From positions 1 to 7,991 of the forward strand of contig JAAYND010000274.1 of the NCBI GenBank assembly GCA_012521035.1: a stretch of DNA of 7,991 nucleotides, read 5' to 3'. Both the position numbers and the translations under genes were made by a program. The notes under the pieces were generated by a model. That model made no database searches and was not told the DNA's origin. It was given only the letters and a program-made list of their open reading frames with translations. This DNA is from Methanomicrobiales archaeon. GTDB lineage: Archaea; Halobacteriota; Methanomicrobia; Methanomicrobiales; Methanoculleaceae. Below are positions 1-6,924 of this stretch, one piece after another. Numbering within the stretch: position 1 is the stretch's first letter; the number at the start of each line of letters is the position of its first letter.

Positions 1-1
1 G

Positions 2-982
2 GGTAATTTCAACTCGATGGCATCGGTAAAGGATCTCCTGGTGCAGTTACTGGATCTCTCCTATGAGCCGGGAACACTGATCTGGGATCGGGGAAATTCT
101 TCGGAGGAGTCTATCCAGGATATCGAGACATTGGGTTGGAACTTAATCTGTGGCCTGAGTAAAAACTCAAACGAGGCACAATCCTTGCTTCTCCAGACCG
201 AGGTTCCAACAAAGGTCACCCATCGCGTGAGAACAACCCATACAAGTTCACTGTATGCAACCAGAGCACAGGGCACACTCTTTGGCAGAGAGAATGCCGG
301 GGTCGTATATGTTAATCATGCAAGGAGGAGGGAGGCGATTGATGCGAGAAATACAATTTTAGCGGAGATTGATGCTGAATTGCAAGTATTTAGCGAGAAT
401 CTGGAGCACGCAGAGAAGGCAGAGGTGGAAGAAGGTGTTGCTGCCATCATCGGGCGGTATGTAGAATTTTTCACGGTTACCATTCGCCAGCACGGGAAAC
501 GGTGTACGATTTCATGGGAATATAATGAGGCGGCAATTGATAGGGCATCAGAACTGGACGGGAAGTACCTCCTGTATTCAACGGATACCAGCCTGAAGGC
601 CACGGAAGTGGTGAATGAGTATCTGGAGAAGGATTTCATCGAGAAGACTTTCCGAACGCTGAAAACGCATCTGAATATGGCTCCTGTTCGCCACTGGAAG
701 AACCACCGGATCAGGGCAATCTTCCTGGTGAATGTACTGGCATTGTGGCTCAGAAAGGTGTACGACCGCCAGTTGAATCAGGTTCCTAAGAAGAAGAGGG
801 AATACGGGTTTGATGAACTGTTGCGGCGATTGAAACGGGTTGAGTATGTTGAGGTGGAATGTGCAGGGCAGGGGAAGGCGTTCTGGTACCTCAACCTGAC
901 AGAGAAGATGAGAGATCAACTGAAGGCGATGGGGTTTAAGTATCTGTTCCCCGAGAAGAGATTGAGCCAGTGTAGGTTATAA
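2..982 (+). CDS. IS1634-like (IS4 superfamily) DDE transposase, 5'-truncated by the window edge
   Basis: This is the C-terminal part of a DDE transposase that cuts and joins DNA at insertion-sequence ends. The frame is open back to base 2, so the first in-window Met (base 17) is probably internal and the true start and the first catalytic Asp lie outside. Counting from that Met, WDRG (residues 23-26) carries the second catalytic Asp. The segment from DGKYLLYSTD (181-190) to EYLEKDFIEKTFRTLK (201-216) carries the catalytic Glu in the typical Y-x-IE-x-x-F-R-x-L-K setting. It is followed by the usual 'APVRHWKNHRIRAIFL' block (222-237). Codon use is visibly more AT-rich than in the neighbouring metabolic genes, as expected of a mobile gene. 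The 3' end looks intact (TAA at 980-982). The left terminal repeat and any target duplication are out of view. The superfamily is fairly certain; the IS1634 family assignment is from recalled motif layout. Confidence 0.85.
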   Translation, partial: GNFNSMASVKDLLVQLLDLSYEPGTLIWDRGNSSEESIQDIETLGWNLICGLSKNSNEAQSLLLQTEVPTKVTHRVRTTHTSSLYATRAQGTLFGRENAGVVYVNHARRREAIDARNTILAEIDAELQVFSENLEHAEKAEVEEGVAAIIGRYVEFFTVTIRQHGKRCTISWEYNEAAIDRASELDGKYLLYSTDTSLKATEVVNEYLEKDFIEKTFRTLKTHLNMAPVRHWKNHRIRAIFLVNVLALWLRKVYDRQLNQVPKKKREYGFDELLRRLKRVEYVEVECAGQGKAFWYLNLTEKMRDQLKAMGFKYLFPEKRLSQCRL

Positions 983-983
983 A

Positions 984-1196
984 TCCGGAAAGTCAGGACA
1001 GGACGTCGAGAACGCCGTCCGGGATATCCGGGGAGAGATGGAACGGCAGGGCGGGCTTACGAAGGAGATGGAACGGGCGATGCAGCATTCGCTCCTGGTG
1101 GCCGATCCCGACCTTGCAAACCACTTTTTGCGGGCGGTCAGGGAACAGGTCCCGGACGCGCTGCACTACTTCGAGGAACGCGGCGGCGGGGCGTGA
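984..1196 (+). pseudogene. Headless 3' coding remnant next to the IS element, function unknown
   Basis: Immediately after the transposase stop, the frame starting at base 984 is open to TGA 1194-1196. It has the strongly GC-rich third positions of the host genes, unlike the transposase. It encodes about 70 residues, helical and charged, containing 'LTKEMERAMQHSLLVADPDL' and then 'HFLRAVREQVPDALHYFEE'. No convincing start lies upstream: the frame runs back into the transposase 3' end and meets a stop at 963-965. I read it as the 3' end of a gene whose 5' part was separated by the insertion. Alternatively, an ATG at 1038 would give a 52-residue protein, but its upstream purines (GGGGAG) sit too close for a normal ribosome site. 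I do not recognise the family. Confidence 0.45.
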
Positions 1197-1290
1197 AGGA
1201 GAATCAGGAAAACGCCGGACGGGATGAGGGATTGACCCTGCCGATCCGGGCGCAAGGTATCAGGAGGTGAGGGCGAAGCACCCCCCATGA
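1197..1290. other. Intergenic spacer between the convergent remnant and purM
   Basis: These 94 bases separate two convergent coding ends (the plus-strand remnant and minus-strand purM). The purM TGA is at 1293-1291. I see no T-rich tract and no convincing stem-loop on either strand, so the purM terminator is not evident here. Confidence 0.5.
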
Positions 1291-2286
1291 TCACCGGATA
1301 TCGACGCCCCGCAGCCAGACGCCGGGCTCTTCGGTGACCTCACCGACCACCCGTGCACCAGGGACGGTTGACTGAATAGTACTCACGCTCCCGGCCGGAA
1401 CGACGAAGGCGTAGCCCATACCCATATTGAATGTCCGGTACATCTCGACGTCGCTGATACTGCCGGCCTCCTGGAGCCACCGGAATATGGTGGGAGGCTC
1501 CAGGGGATCGGTGATCGAGAAACCGTAGTCGGCGAGTCGCCTGAAGTTCAGGAGGCCGCCGCCGGTGACATGGCACATCCCGTGGACGGTGCAGGCCTCC
1601 GTCACCCCGAGAACCTCGTGGTAGATCCGGGTGGGGGTCAGGAGTTCTTCGCCGAAGGTCTTCGTCCCGCCCGGGATGCGCGCATCGTATGATGTGTACT
1701 CCTCGACAACCCGCCGGGCGAGCGTGAGGCCGTTACTGTGGATGCCGCTTGAGGGGACGCCGACGATCAGGTCGCCGAGGGCGATATTCTCACCGGTTAT
1801 GATCTTCTCCTTCCGCTGGATACCGAGGCACGTCCCGGCGAGGTCGAGGCCGTTCACGAGACCACGGAGCGTTGCGGTCTCGCCGCCGACGATGTTCATG
1901 TTCGCCTGCCTCGCCCCTTCGTTCAGGCCCTGGCCGATCTGCTCCATCTTCTCGATCGAGAGGGCATCGGTCGCGATGTAGTCGACGAATGCCACAGGTT
2001 CGATATTCATCACGTAGAGGTCGTTCACGTTCATCGCGATGCAGTCGATCCCGACGGTCCGCCAGTCGCAGAGCACATCTGCAACGAGCATCTTTGTCCC
2101 GACGCCATCGACCGCGAGCGCAAGGGCGTACGGCCCGCAGTCGATGAGCCCGGCGAAGTGCCCGACCCCGCCGAGCATAGGAAACGCGCCGTCTCTTTTG
2201 TAGGTGAGGTTTGCGACCAGCGCCCGCACCGCCCGGGCCTCGAGATCGATATCGACCCCCGCTTCACGATAGGTATGTTCAGTCAT
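1291..2286 (-). CDS. purM: Phosphoribosylformylglycinamidine cyclo-ligase (AIR synthetase)
   Basis: PurM uses ATP to close the imidazole ring, converting FGAM to 5-aminoimidazole ribonucleotide (AIR) in cytosolic de novo purine synthesis. The 331-residue protein has the usual family length and motif order: DGVGTK (60-65), the GIDCIAMNVNDL stretch (79-90), GGETA (134-138) in the nucleotide/metal-binding half, SSGIHSNG (179-186), HVTGGG (239-244) and FNMGMG (286-291). I see no missing motif or frameshift. The ATG at 2286 overlaps the end of lysC by 8 bases (ATGACTGA) and is preceded, within lysC, by GGAG at 2297-2294 with a 7-base gap. This points to co-transcription and probably coupled translation after lysC. 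No separate promoter is evident. Confidence 0.96.
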   Translation of the reverse strand: MTEHTYREAGVDIDLEARAVRALVANLTYKRDGAFPMLGGVGHFAGLIDCGPYALALAVDGVGTKMLVADVLCDWRTVGIDCIAMNVNDLYVMNIEPVAFVDYIATDALSIEKMEQIGQGLNEGARQANMNIVGGETATLRGLVNGLDLAGTCLGIQRKEKIITGENIALGDLIVGVPSSGIHSNGLTLARRVVEEYTSYDARIPGGTKTFGEELLTPTRIYHEVLGVTEACTVHGMCHVTGGGLLNFRRLADYGFSITDPLEPPTIFRWLQEAGSISDVEMYRTFNMGMGYAFVVPAGSVSTIQSTVPGARVVGEVTEEPGVWLRGVDIR

Positions 2287-3679
2287 CAGAGTTCTCCGAG
2301 AGACGGAATTCGTCGTGCAGCACCTGGAGGGCGCGTTTGCCGTCTCCGCCCTTCACGACAAACGAGACGTTCACCTCGCTTGAGCCCTGCGAGATCATCA
2401 TGACGTTGATCCCGGCCTGGCCGAGCGCCGAGAAGATCCGGCCCCCTGTCCCGGGAGTCCCGGCCATACCGGCACCGACGACGGCGACCGCGGCGACGTC
2501 GCGGTCGTAGGTGACCTCGCGCACGATCCCCTGTTTTGCGATCGGCGTGAGGGCGCACATGGCGGCATCCTGGTGGGATTCGTCGATGATGATCGATATA
2601 TTCGCCTCAGAAGAGCCCTGCGAGATCATCATGACGTTCACCTCCCGCTCCGCGAGCGCCTCAAAGATCGTCCGCGCGACACCAGGCCGGCCGATCATCT
2701 GCGCGCCGTTGATGTTGATCAGGGCCACCTTCTCGATCAGGGCGATGGCCTTGACAACCCGCTTCTCCATATGCTCCCTGCGGAGGATGATCGTTCCCGG
2801 ACACTCCGGCCTGAAGGTATTCCGGACACGGATCGGTATATCCTTCTGCATCGCGGGTTCGACCGAGCGCGGATGGAGCACCCGGGCGCCGAAGTAGGAG
2901 AGCTCCATCACCTCAAGGTAGGATATATCGTCGAGCACCCGGGCATCCTTGATGATCCGGGGGTCTGACGTCATCACCCCATCGACGTCGGTCCAGATCC
3001 AGACCTCATCTGCATCGATACCGGCGCCGATGATGGCGGCAGAGTAGTCGGAACCGCTCCGCCCGAGCGTTGTGGTCACGCCCTGCTCGGTCGCCCCCAC
3101 GAACCCCATGATCACCGGGACCGATCCGGTGAGGAGCGGCACGACACGGCTCCTGATGCTCGACTCGCTCGCCGGGAGGGCACGAGCATCCCCGTGGTTT
3201 GCCGTCGTTATGATCCCGGCCTCGGCGCCGTCGAGGGCGACCGACGGGATACCGCGCTGACGGAGGGCGGCGCTCACGATCGGAGCCGAGAGCCTCTCCC
3301 CGAAGGATACGATGTAGTCACGGGACCGGGGAGTCAGTTCCTTTAAGGTATAGACCGCGGCGAGGATGTTCTGCAACCGGCTGAGCCGGTCATCTATGAC
3401 CGTCGTCACCTCATCGACGTGATCAGGGGCAACCTCGGCGAGGAGCCGCGTGTGCCGGGTCCGTAGTGCCTGGAGGAATGTCCCGACAGGTGGCTGTTTC
3501 TTGCTCGCTGCGACCTCATCAGCCATCGCTATGATCTGGTCGGTAACCCCTGAGCATGCTGATACAACCAGCGCAACCTCATCACCCGCCGCGTGGTGCG
3601 GTTCTACGATATCAGCGACCCGCCGGATGCAATCCGCTTCTCCAACGGAAGTGCCGCCAAATTTCATTAAAAGCCTCAT
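2279..3679 (-). CDS. lysC: Aspartate kinase with two C-terminal ACT domains
   Basis: Aspartate kinase phosphorylates aspartate to 4-phosphoaspartate, the committed step toward lysine, threonine, methionine and isoleucine. The 466-residue protein has the amino-acid-kinase fold: KFGGTSV (6-12), SFGERLSA (125-132), GFVGAT (192-197), LGRSGSDYSAA (205-215) and TDVDGVMTSDPR (230-241). Two ACT domains follow (about 316-384 and 395-460), which in this family bind the feedback inhibitor. Both ACT domains contain NVMMISQGSSE (348-358 and 425-435). The length fits a monofunctional archaeal-type enzyme with no homoserine dehydrogenase fusion. The start at 3679 lies about 30 bases from the A/T-rich divergent promoter. 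A second Met at codon 5 (3667-3665), just before KFGGTSV and preceded by GAGG six bases upstream, is a real alternative. The 3' end overlaps purM by 8 bases. The inhibiting amino acid cannot be told from sequence. Confidence 0.95.
   Translation of the reverse strand: MRLLMKFGGTSVGEADCIRRVADIVEPHHAAGDEVALVVSACSGVTDQIIAMADEVAASKKQPPVGTFLQALRTRHTRLLAEVAPDHVDEVTTVIDDRLSRLQNILAAVYTLKELTPRSRDYIVSFGERLSAPIVSAALRQRGIPSVALDGAEAGIITTANHGDARALPASESSIRSRVVPLLTGSVPVIMGFVGATEQGVTTTLGRSGSDYSAAIIGAGIDADEVWIWTDVDGVMTSDPRIIKDARVLDDISYLEVMELSYFGARVLHPRSVEPAMQKDIPIRVRNTFRPECPGTIILRREHMEKRVVKAIALIEKVALININGAQMIGRPGVARTIFEALAEREVNVMMISQGSSEANISIIIDESHQDAAMCALTPIAKQGIVREVTYDRDVAAVAVVGAGMAGTPGTGGRIFSALGQAGINVMMISQGSSEVNVSFVVKGGDGKRALQVLHDEFRLSENSDD
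2294..2299 (-). promoter_or_regulatory. Shine-Dalgarno site of purM, inside lysC
   Basis: Minus-strand TCGGAG lies within the last codons of lysC, 7 bases before the purM ATG at 2286. It supports this start and reinitiation by ribosomes finishing lysC. Confidence 0.6.
2382..2638 (-). repeat. Two exact 26-base direct repeats in the ACT domains of lysC
   Basis: Bases 2382-2407 and 2613-2638 are identical over 26 positions. Both encode the central VMMISQGSSE-type strand-loop of an ACT domain (second and first copies respectively). The protein similarity is expected of paired ACT domains. The identity at DNA level, including synonymous sites, suggests recent gene conversion or strong local constraint. 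Confidence 0.85.
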
Positions 3680-3696
3680 TCTGGCTCACTCGTCCC

Positions 3697-3722
3697 CTGC
3701 AATTACTTTATGGTATTATACA
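3697..3722. promoter_or_regulatory. Shared divergent promoter region of lysC-purM and tfrAB (TATA-like)
   Basis: The spacer between the two divergent operons is GC-poor only here, reading CTTTATGGTATTATAC at 3707-3722. The block is centred about 26 bases upstream of the tfrA ATG at 3740 and about 31-34 bases upstream of the lysC ATG at 3679. An archaeal TATA box normally sits near -26, so this one stretch could serve both directions with leaderless or very short-leader transcripts. No ribosome site precedes the tfrA ATG, which fits. The assignment rests on composition and spacing only. Confidence 0.45.
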
Positions 3723-3739
3723 ACGCACTGACTAATAAG

Positions 3740-5374
3740 ATGCTTGTAGACGAGATTGTGGACGCTCACGTGCTGGTTATCGGGAGCGGTGGTGCCGGGG
3801 TGCGGGCCGCCATCGAGGCTTCCCGGTACGGCAGCGTGGTCCTAGCCTCAAAGACCATCGCCGGCAAAGGCGGATGTACGACGATGGCAGAAGGCGGCTT
3901 CAACGCTGTTCTGCGGGACCTGGATTCTATCGAGGTCCATCGCGAAGATACGCTCTCGGGCGGAGCATACCTGAACGACCCGGCCCTGGTGGATGTGCTC
4001 GTCCGCGAGGCGCCGGAGCGCCTGAGAGATCTCGTCCGGTGGGGTGCGGTCTTTGACGTTACCGACGACCATGAGGTGGCGCAGAGGCCGTTCGGCGGGC
4101 AGAGGTTCCCGAGAACCTGCTACGCCGGAGACCGGACCGGCCACGAGATGATTATGACACTCCTCGACCGGCTCGATGCAACCGATACGCAGATCTACAA
4201 CGAGGCTACGGTCGTCGATCTCGCAAAGGACGAGAACGGTGCGGTCGCCGGCGCGATCGCGCTCGACCGGGAGGGGAGGGGCATCCTCTTTCGATCGGAT
4301 GCCACGGTGCTCGCGACCGGCGGGGGAACACAGTGCTACGATATATCCACGAACTCGGCCGCCGGGACCGGCGACGGGTTTGCCATGGCCTACCGGGCGG
4401 GGGCGGAACTGATCGATATGGAGATGGTCCAGTTCCACCCAACAGGCGCGGTCTACCCCTACGACGCCCGTGGTCGGCTGGTGACCGAGGCGGTCAGGGG
4501 AGAGGGGGGTCTCCTCATAAACGCGCAACATGAACGGTTCATGAAGCGCTACGACCCTGAGAGGATGGAACTCTCCACCCGGGATCTCGTGGCCCGGGCG
4601 ATCGCGACCGAGGTGCTGGAGGGCCGGGGGACGAAGCACGGCGGGGTCTACCTCGACGTGACCCACCTCCCGGCGGAGCGGATCGAGACCCGCCTCCCGG
4701 TGATGCTCGAGCAGTTCCTTGCCTTCGGTGTGGATATCAGGAAGGAACCGATGGAGGTTGCGCCGACCGCGCACCACATCATGGGTGGTCTCCGGATCAC
4801 CCCGGAGTGCCGGACGACCATACCCGGGCTCTTCGCCTGCGGTGAGGTGACCGGCGGGGTTCACGGCGCAAACCGCCTCGGTGGGAACGCGCTTGCCGAT
4901 ACCCAGGTCTTCGGGAAGCGCGCAGGGGAGTTCGCCGGGAAGTCGCCGGAGCGGCGTGGCCGGGTCGACGAAGACTGGATCAAGGCGGAACTCCGTATGC
5001 TCGATGATTTCTTCGAAGGAGCGATAAGCCCCGCTGCGGTCAAAAAAGATCTGAAACTCACGATGTGGAACCAGGCCGGAATATTCCGGAACTCGCCTGA
5101 CCTTGCGACGGCGCTTACGAGTGTCCGGAGGCTTGCCGACCGGAGACTCTTTGCAGCCTCGACCGCGAACATACCGGAGTGCTGCACGGTCCGGAACATG
5201 TGCACAACGGCATCCCTGATCGTCCGGTGCGCCCTGCTCCGGCCCGAGAACCGGGGTGCTCACGTGAAGAACGATATAGACGTCGTCACCTGGGAGCCGG
5301 GGAAGTCGCCGTACGGACATACCTACGTCTCACTTGAGCGGGAAGGTATCGAAGAGCGGGAGGTGGCGGCATGA
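3740..5374 (+). CDS. tfrA: CoM-SH/CoB-SH:fumarate reductase (thiol:fumarate reductase), flavoprotein subunit A
   Basis: TfrA carries the FAD site where fumarate is reduced to succinate, with electrons from coenzymes M and B oxidised on TfrB. In methanogens this cytosolic reaction supplies succinate for 2-oxoglutarate synthesis. The 544-residue product (from base 3740) has the fumarate reductase/succinate dehydrogenase layout: FAD dinucleotide motif GSGGAG (15-20), QFHPTG (231-236, His233), TEAVRGEGG (249-257, Arg253), HHIMGG (345-350, His345) and GANRLGGN (Arg379), then a helical C-terminal domain. These are the equivalents of the catalytic His and Arg residues. The position of the covalent-FAD His of FrdA/SdhA is Cys46 here (GGCTTMAEGG), so FAD is probably not covalently bound. 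An earlier in-frame ATG at 3710 would add ten residues but overlaps the presumed TATA box. The gene overlaps tfrB by ATGA. Confidence 0.93.
   Translation: MLVDEIVDAHVLVIGSGGAGVRAAIEASRYGSVVLASKTIAGKGGCTTMAEGGFNAVLRDLDSIEVHREDTLSGGAYLNDPALVDVLVREAPERLRDLVRWGAVFDVTDDHEVAQRPFGGQRFPRTCYAGDRTGHEMIMTLLDRLDATDTQIYNEATVVDLAKDENGAVAGAIALDREGRGILFRSDATVLATGGGTQCYDISTNSAAGTGDGFAMAYRAGAELIDMEMVQFHPTGAVYPYDARGRLVTEAVRGEGGLLINAQHERFMKRYDPERMELSTRDLVARAIATEVLEGRGTKHGGVYLDVTHLPAERIETRLPVMLEQFLAFGVDIRKEPMEVAPTAHHIMGGLRITPECRTTIPGLFACGEVTGGVHGANRLGGNALADTQVFGKRAGEFAGKSPERRGRVDEDWIKAELRMLDDFFEGAISPAAVKKDLKLTMWNQAGIFRNSPDLATALTSVRRLADRRLFAASTANIPECCTVRNMCTTASLIVRCALLRPENRGAHVKNDIDVVTWEPGKSPYGHTYVSLEREGIEEREVAA
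5358..5365 (+). promoter_or_regulatory. Shine-Dalgarno site of tfrB
   Basis: GGGAGGTG near the end of tfrA contains GGAGGT at 5359-5364, 6 bases before the tfrB ATG at 5371. Together with the ATGA overlap it fixes the tfrB start and implies translational coupling. Confidence 0.8.
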
Positions 5375-6831
5375 AGGATATCACGCTCAGGGTCTCGCGC
5401 TACGACCCTGCGGTGGATGCTGAGCCCCACCTCGAGGAGTACACGGTCCAGGTCAACGAAGGCGCCCGGGTGCTCCACGCCCTCCACGCGGTCCACGACA
5501 ACCATGACCCGACGCTCGCCTACCGCTACTGTTGCGGGTCAGGGCAGTGCGGGAGCTGCGCCGTCAGGGTGAACGGGACACCCGCCCTCGCCTGTATGGA
5601 GGAGGCCCGCGACGGTATGACCGTCGAGCCGCTGGACCTCCCGGTCTTAAAGGATCTGATGGTTGATATGGGGCCGGTGATAGCAAAGATCGCCCGGATA
5701 TGCCCGGCGCCCGATGCGGGACTCCCGGCGAAAGAAGAGATCGAGGCGATCAAGCCACTCCGGGACTGTATCGAATGCCTCTCCTGTGTCTCGGTCTGTC
5801 CGGCGCTCCAGGTGACGGAGTTTGCCGGGCCGACGGTGCTCCGGCAGGAGATGCGCCTCACCCTGGATCCCAGGGACTCGGGGGACCGGATCACCGACGC
5901 TATCGAGAAAGGGCTCTTCTACTGCACGACATGCAGGCGGTGCCTTGAGGTCTGCCCGAAGGAGATCAATATCCCCGGGAAAGCGATCGAGAAACTCCGG
6001 GAGATCGCGAACCGGCGAGGCCTGACCCTGCCCCGCCACCAGGAGGTGGCAAAGCTCGTGCAGGATACTGGCCGGAGCGTTGCGTGGACGCAGCCGACGT
6101 TCCTCGAGCAGGTGCCGGAGGTGATCGAGCCGGATGGGCCCGTCCGCGGCGAGGTCGGGTTCTTCGTCGGGTGTATGTTCAACGGCAGGGTGCCGCAGAC
6201 AGCGCTCGACGCGATGGAGGTCATGAAACGAAACGGTATCCGGGTGATCATCCCCCACGATCAGGTTTGTTGCGGCTCGCCGCTGATCCGGACGGGACAG
6301 ACATCTATAATCGATGACCTCCGGCGAAAGAACATTGAGGCCTTCGCGAGCCGCGGGATCGATACCGTCATGACGATCTGCGCCGGGTGCGGGGCGACGC
6401 TGAAGAACGACTACGAGACACCGTTTGCGGTCAAAGATGTCACCGAGGTTCTCATGGACTACGGGATCGAGCTCCCGTCGAAGCTGGATATCAGGGCGAC
6501 ATACCACGACCCCTGCCACCTCCTCAGAGGCCAGGGGATCAGCGAGGAACCCCGGATCTTCCTCCGCGAGGCTGTCCGGGAGTTCGTGGAGATGCCCTCC
6601 CAGTGTTGCGGAGCCGGTGGCGGTGTCCGGTCAGGGGTGCCGGAGGAGGCAAAGGCTCTCGGTGCGAAGCGCGATGCGGCTGTGAAAGAGACCGGCGCGG
6701 ATGTTGTGGTGACGATCTGCCCGTTCTGCGAGTTCCATATCGCTGAGTGCACGGATGTGCCGGTGAAGAACCTGGTGACGATCCTCCTTGAGGGGTACCG
6801 GAAGAAGGATGCGGAGCGGGATTCTGCGTAA
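5371..6831 (+). CDS. tfrB: CoM-SH/CoB-SH:fumarate reductase, iron-sulfur/HdrB-like subunit B
   Basis: TfrB oxidises CoM-SH plus CoB-SH to the heterodisulfide and wires the electrons to the FAD of TfrA. The 486-residue protein has three parts. An N-terminal SdhB-type ferredoxin domain holds a [2Fe-2S] set, Cys55, Cys60, Cys63 and Cys75. A two-cluster ferredoxin domain follows, with CIECLSCVSVCP (Cys133, 136, 139, 143) and CTTCRRCLEVCP (Cys185, 188, 191, 195). The C-terminal half resembles heterodisulfide reductase HdrB and has two CCG modules. The first is Cys268-x31-Cys300-Cys301-x35-Cys337-x2-Cys340; the second is Cys382-x29-Cys412-Cys413-x36-Cys450-x2-Cys453. In HdrB such modules bind non-cubane [4Fe-4S] clusters where the thiols react. 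All ligands appear present. The start is set by a strong ribosome site and the ATGA overlap with tfrA; a T7 tract follows the stop. Confidence 0.95.
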   Translation: MKDITLRVSRYDPAVDAEPHLEEYTVQVNEGARVLHALHAVHDNHDPTLAYRYCCGSGQCGSCAVRVNGTPALACMEEARDGMTVEPLDLPVLKDLMVDMGPVIAKIARICPAPDAGLPAKEEIEAIKPLRDCIECLSCVSVCPALQVTEFAGPTVLRQEMRLTLDPRDSGDRITDAIEKGLFYCTTCRRCLEVCPKEINIPGKAIEKLREIANRRGLTLPRHQEVAKLVQDTGRSVAWTQPTFLEQVPEVIEPDGPVRGEVGFFVGCMFNGRVPQTALDAMEVMKRNGIRVIIPHDQVCCGSPLIRTGQTSIIDDLRRKNIEAFASRGIDTVMTICAGCGATLKNDYETPFAVKDVTEVLMDYGIELPSKLDIRATYHDPCHLLRGQGISEEPRIFLREAVREFVEMPSQCCGAGGGVRSGVPEEAKALGAKRDAAVKETGADVVVTICPFCEFHIAECTDVPVKNLVTILLEGYRKKDAERDSA

Positions 6832-6832
6832 A

Positions 6833-6839
6833 TTTTTTT
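6833..6839 (+). terminator. T-tract terminator of the tfrAB operon
   Basis: Seven T residues begin two bases after the tfrB stop codon. Archaeal RNA polymerase commonly terminates at such U-rich tracts without needing a hairpin. The stem-loop of the repeat element follows directly and might add to termination, but it lies downstream of the T run, so it is not a bacterial-type intrinsic terminator. Confidence 0.55.
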
Positions 6840-6846
6840 GTACCTA

Positions 6847-6899
6847 TTCAGGGCACTCTTCATGCCGGCGGTGACTCACTGGGTGCCCTGAATAGTTAC
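6847..6899 (+). repeat. 53-base stem-loop repeat element, copy 1 (left)
   Basis: This copy matches the reverse complement of 7473-7525 at 51 of 53 bases. It is itself palindromic: 6844-6858 (CTATTCAGGGCACTC) pairs with 6881-6895 (GGGTGCCCTGAATAG) over 15 positions, with one G-U pair (6857/6882), leaving a 22-base loop at 6859-6880. It sits between the convergent ends of tfrB and the acylphosphatase-like gene. It has no recognised family; candidates are a dispersed palindromic repeat, the end of a non-autonomous mobile element, or a recombination site. Confidence 0.9.
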
Positions 6900-6905
6900 T
6901 TGCGC

Positions 6906-6924
6906 GGCATGAAGGGTTATTCAG
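6906..6924 (+). repeat. Partial third copy of the repeat, overlapping the acylphosphatase stop
   Basis: GGCATGAAGGGTTATTCAG shares its first 12 bases with 7506-7517 of the right copy and then resumes with ATTCAG, as in the repeat arms, as if the middle of an arm were lost. It lies 7 bases inside the left copy and includes the TGA of the acylphosphatase-like gene. It may be the remains of an earlier insertion or of imperfect recombination. Confidence 0.5.

Noticed and set aside
3710..3739. Ten-residue N-terminal extension of TfrA from the ATG at 3710
   Set aside because: That ATG sits within the A/T-rich promoter-like block, and the downstream Met at 3740 begins close to the FAD motif as is usual for the family.
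3848..5320. 490-residue open frame on the minus strand opposite tfrA
   Set aside because: It is a GC-rich antisense shadow. The plus-strand frame carries the full set of fumarate reductase motifs, while the antisense product is rich in Arg, Pro and His with no recognisable domain.
5647..6519. 290-residue open frame on the minus strand opposite tfrB
   Set aside because: It is an antisense shadow of the cysteine-motif gene, with skewed composition and no domain.
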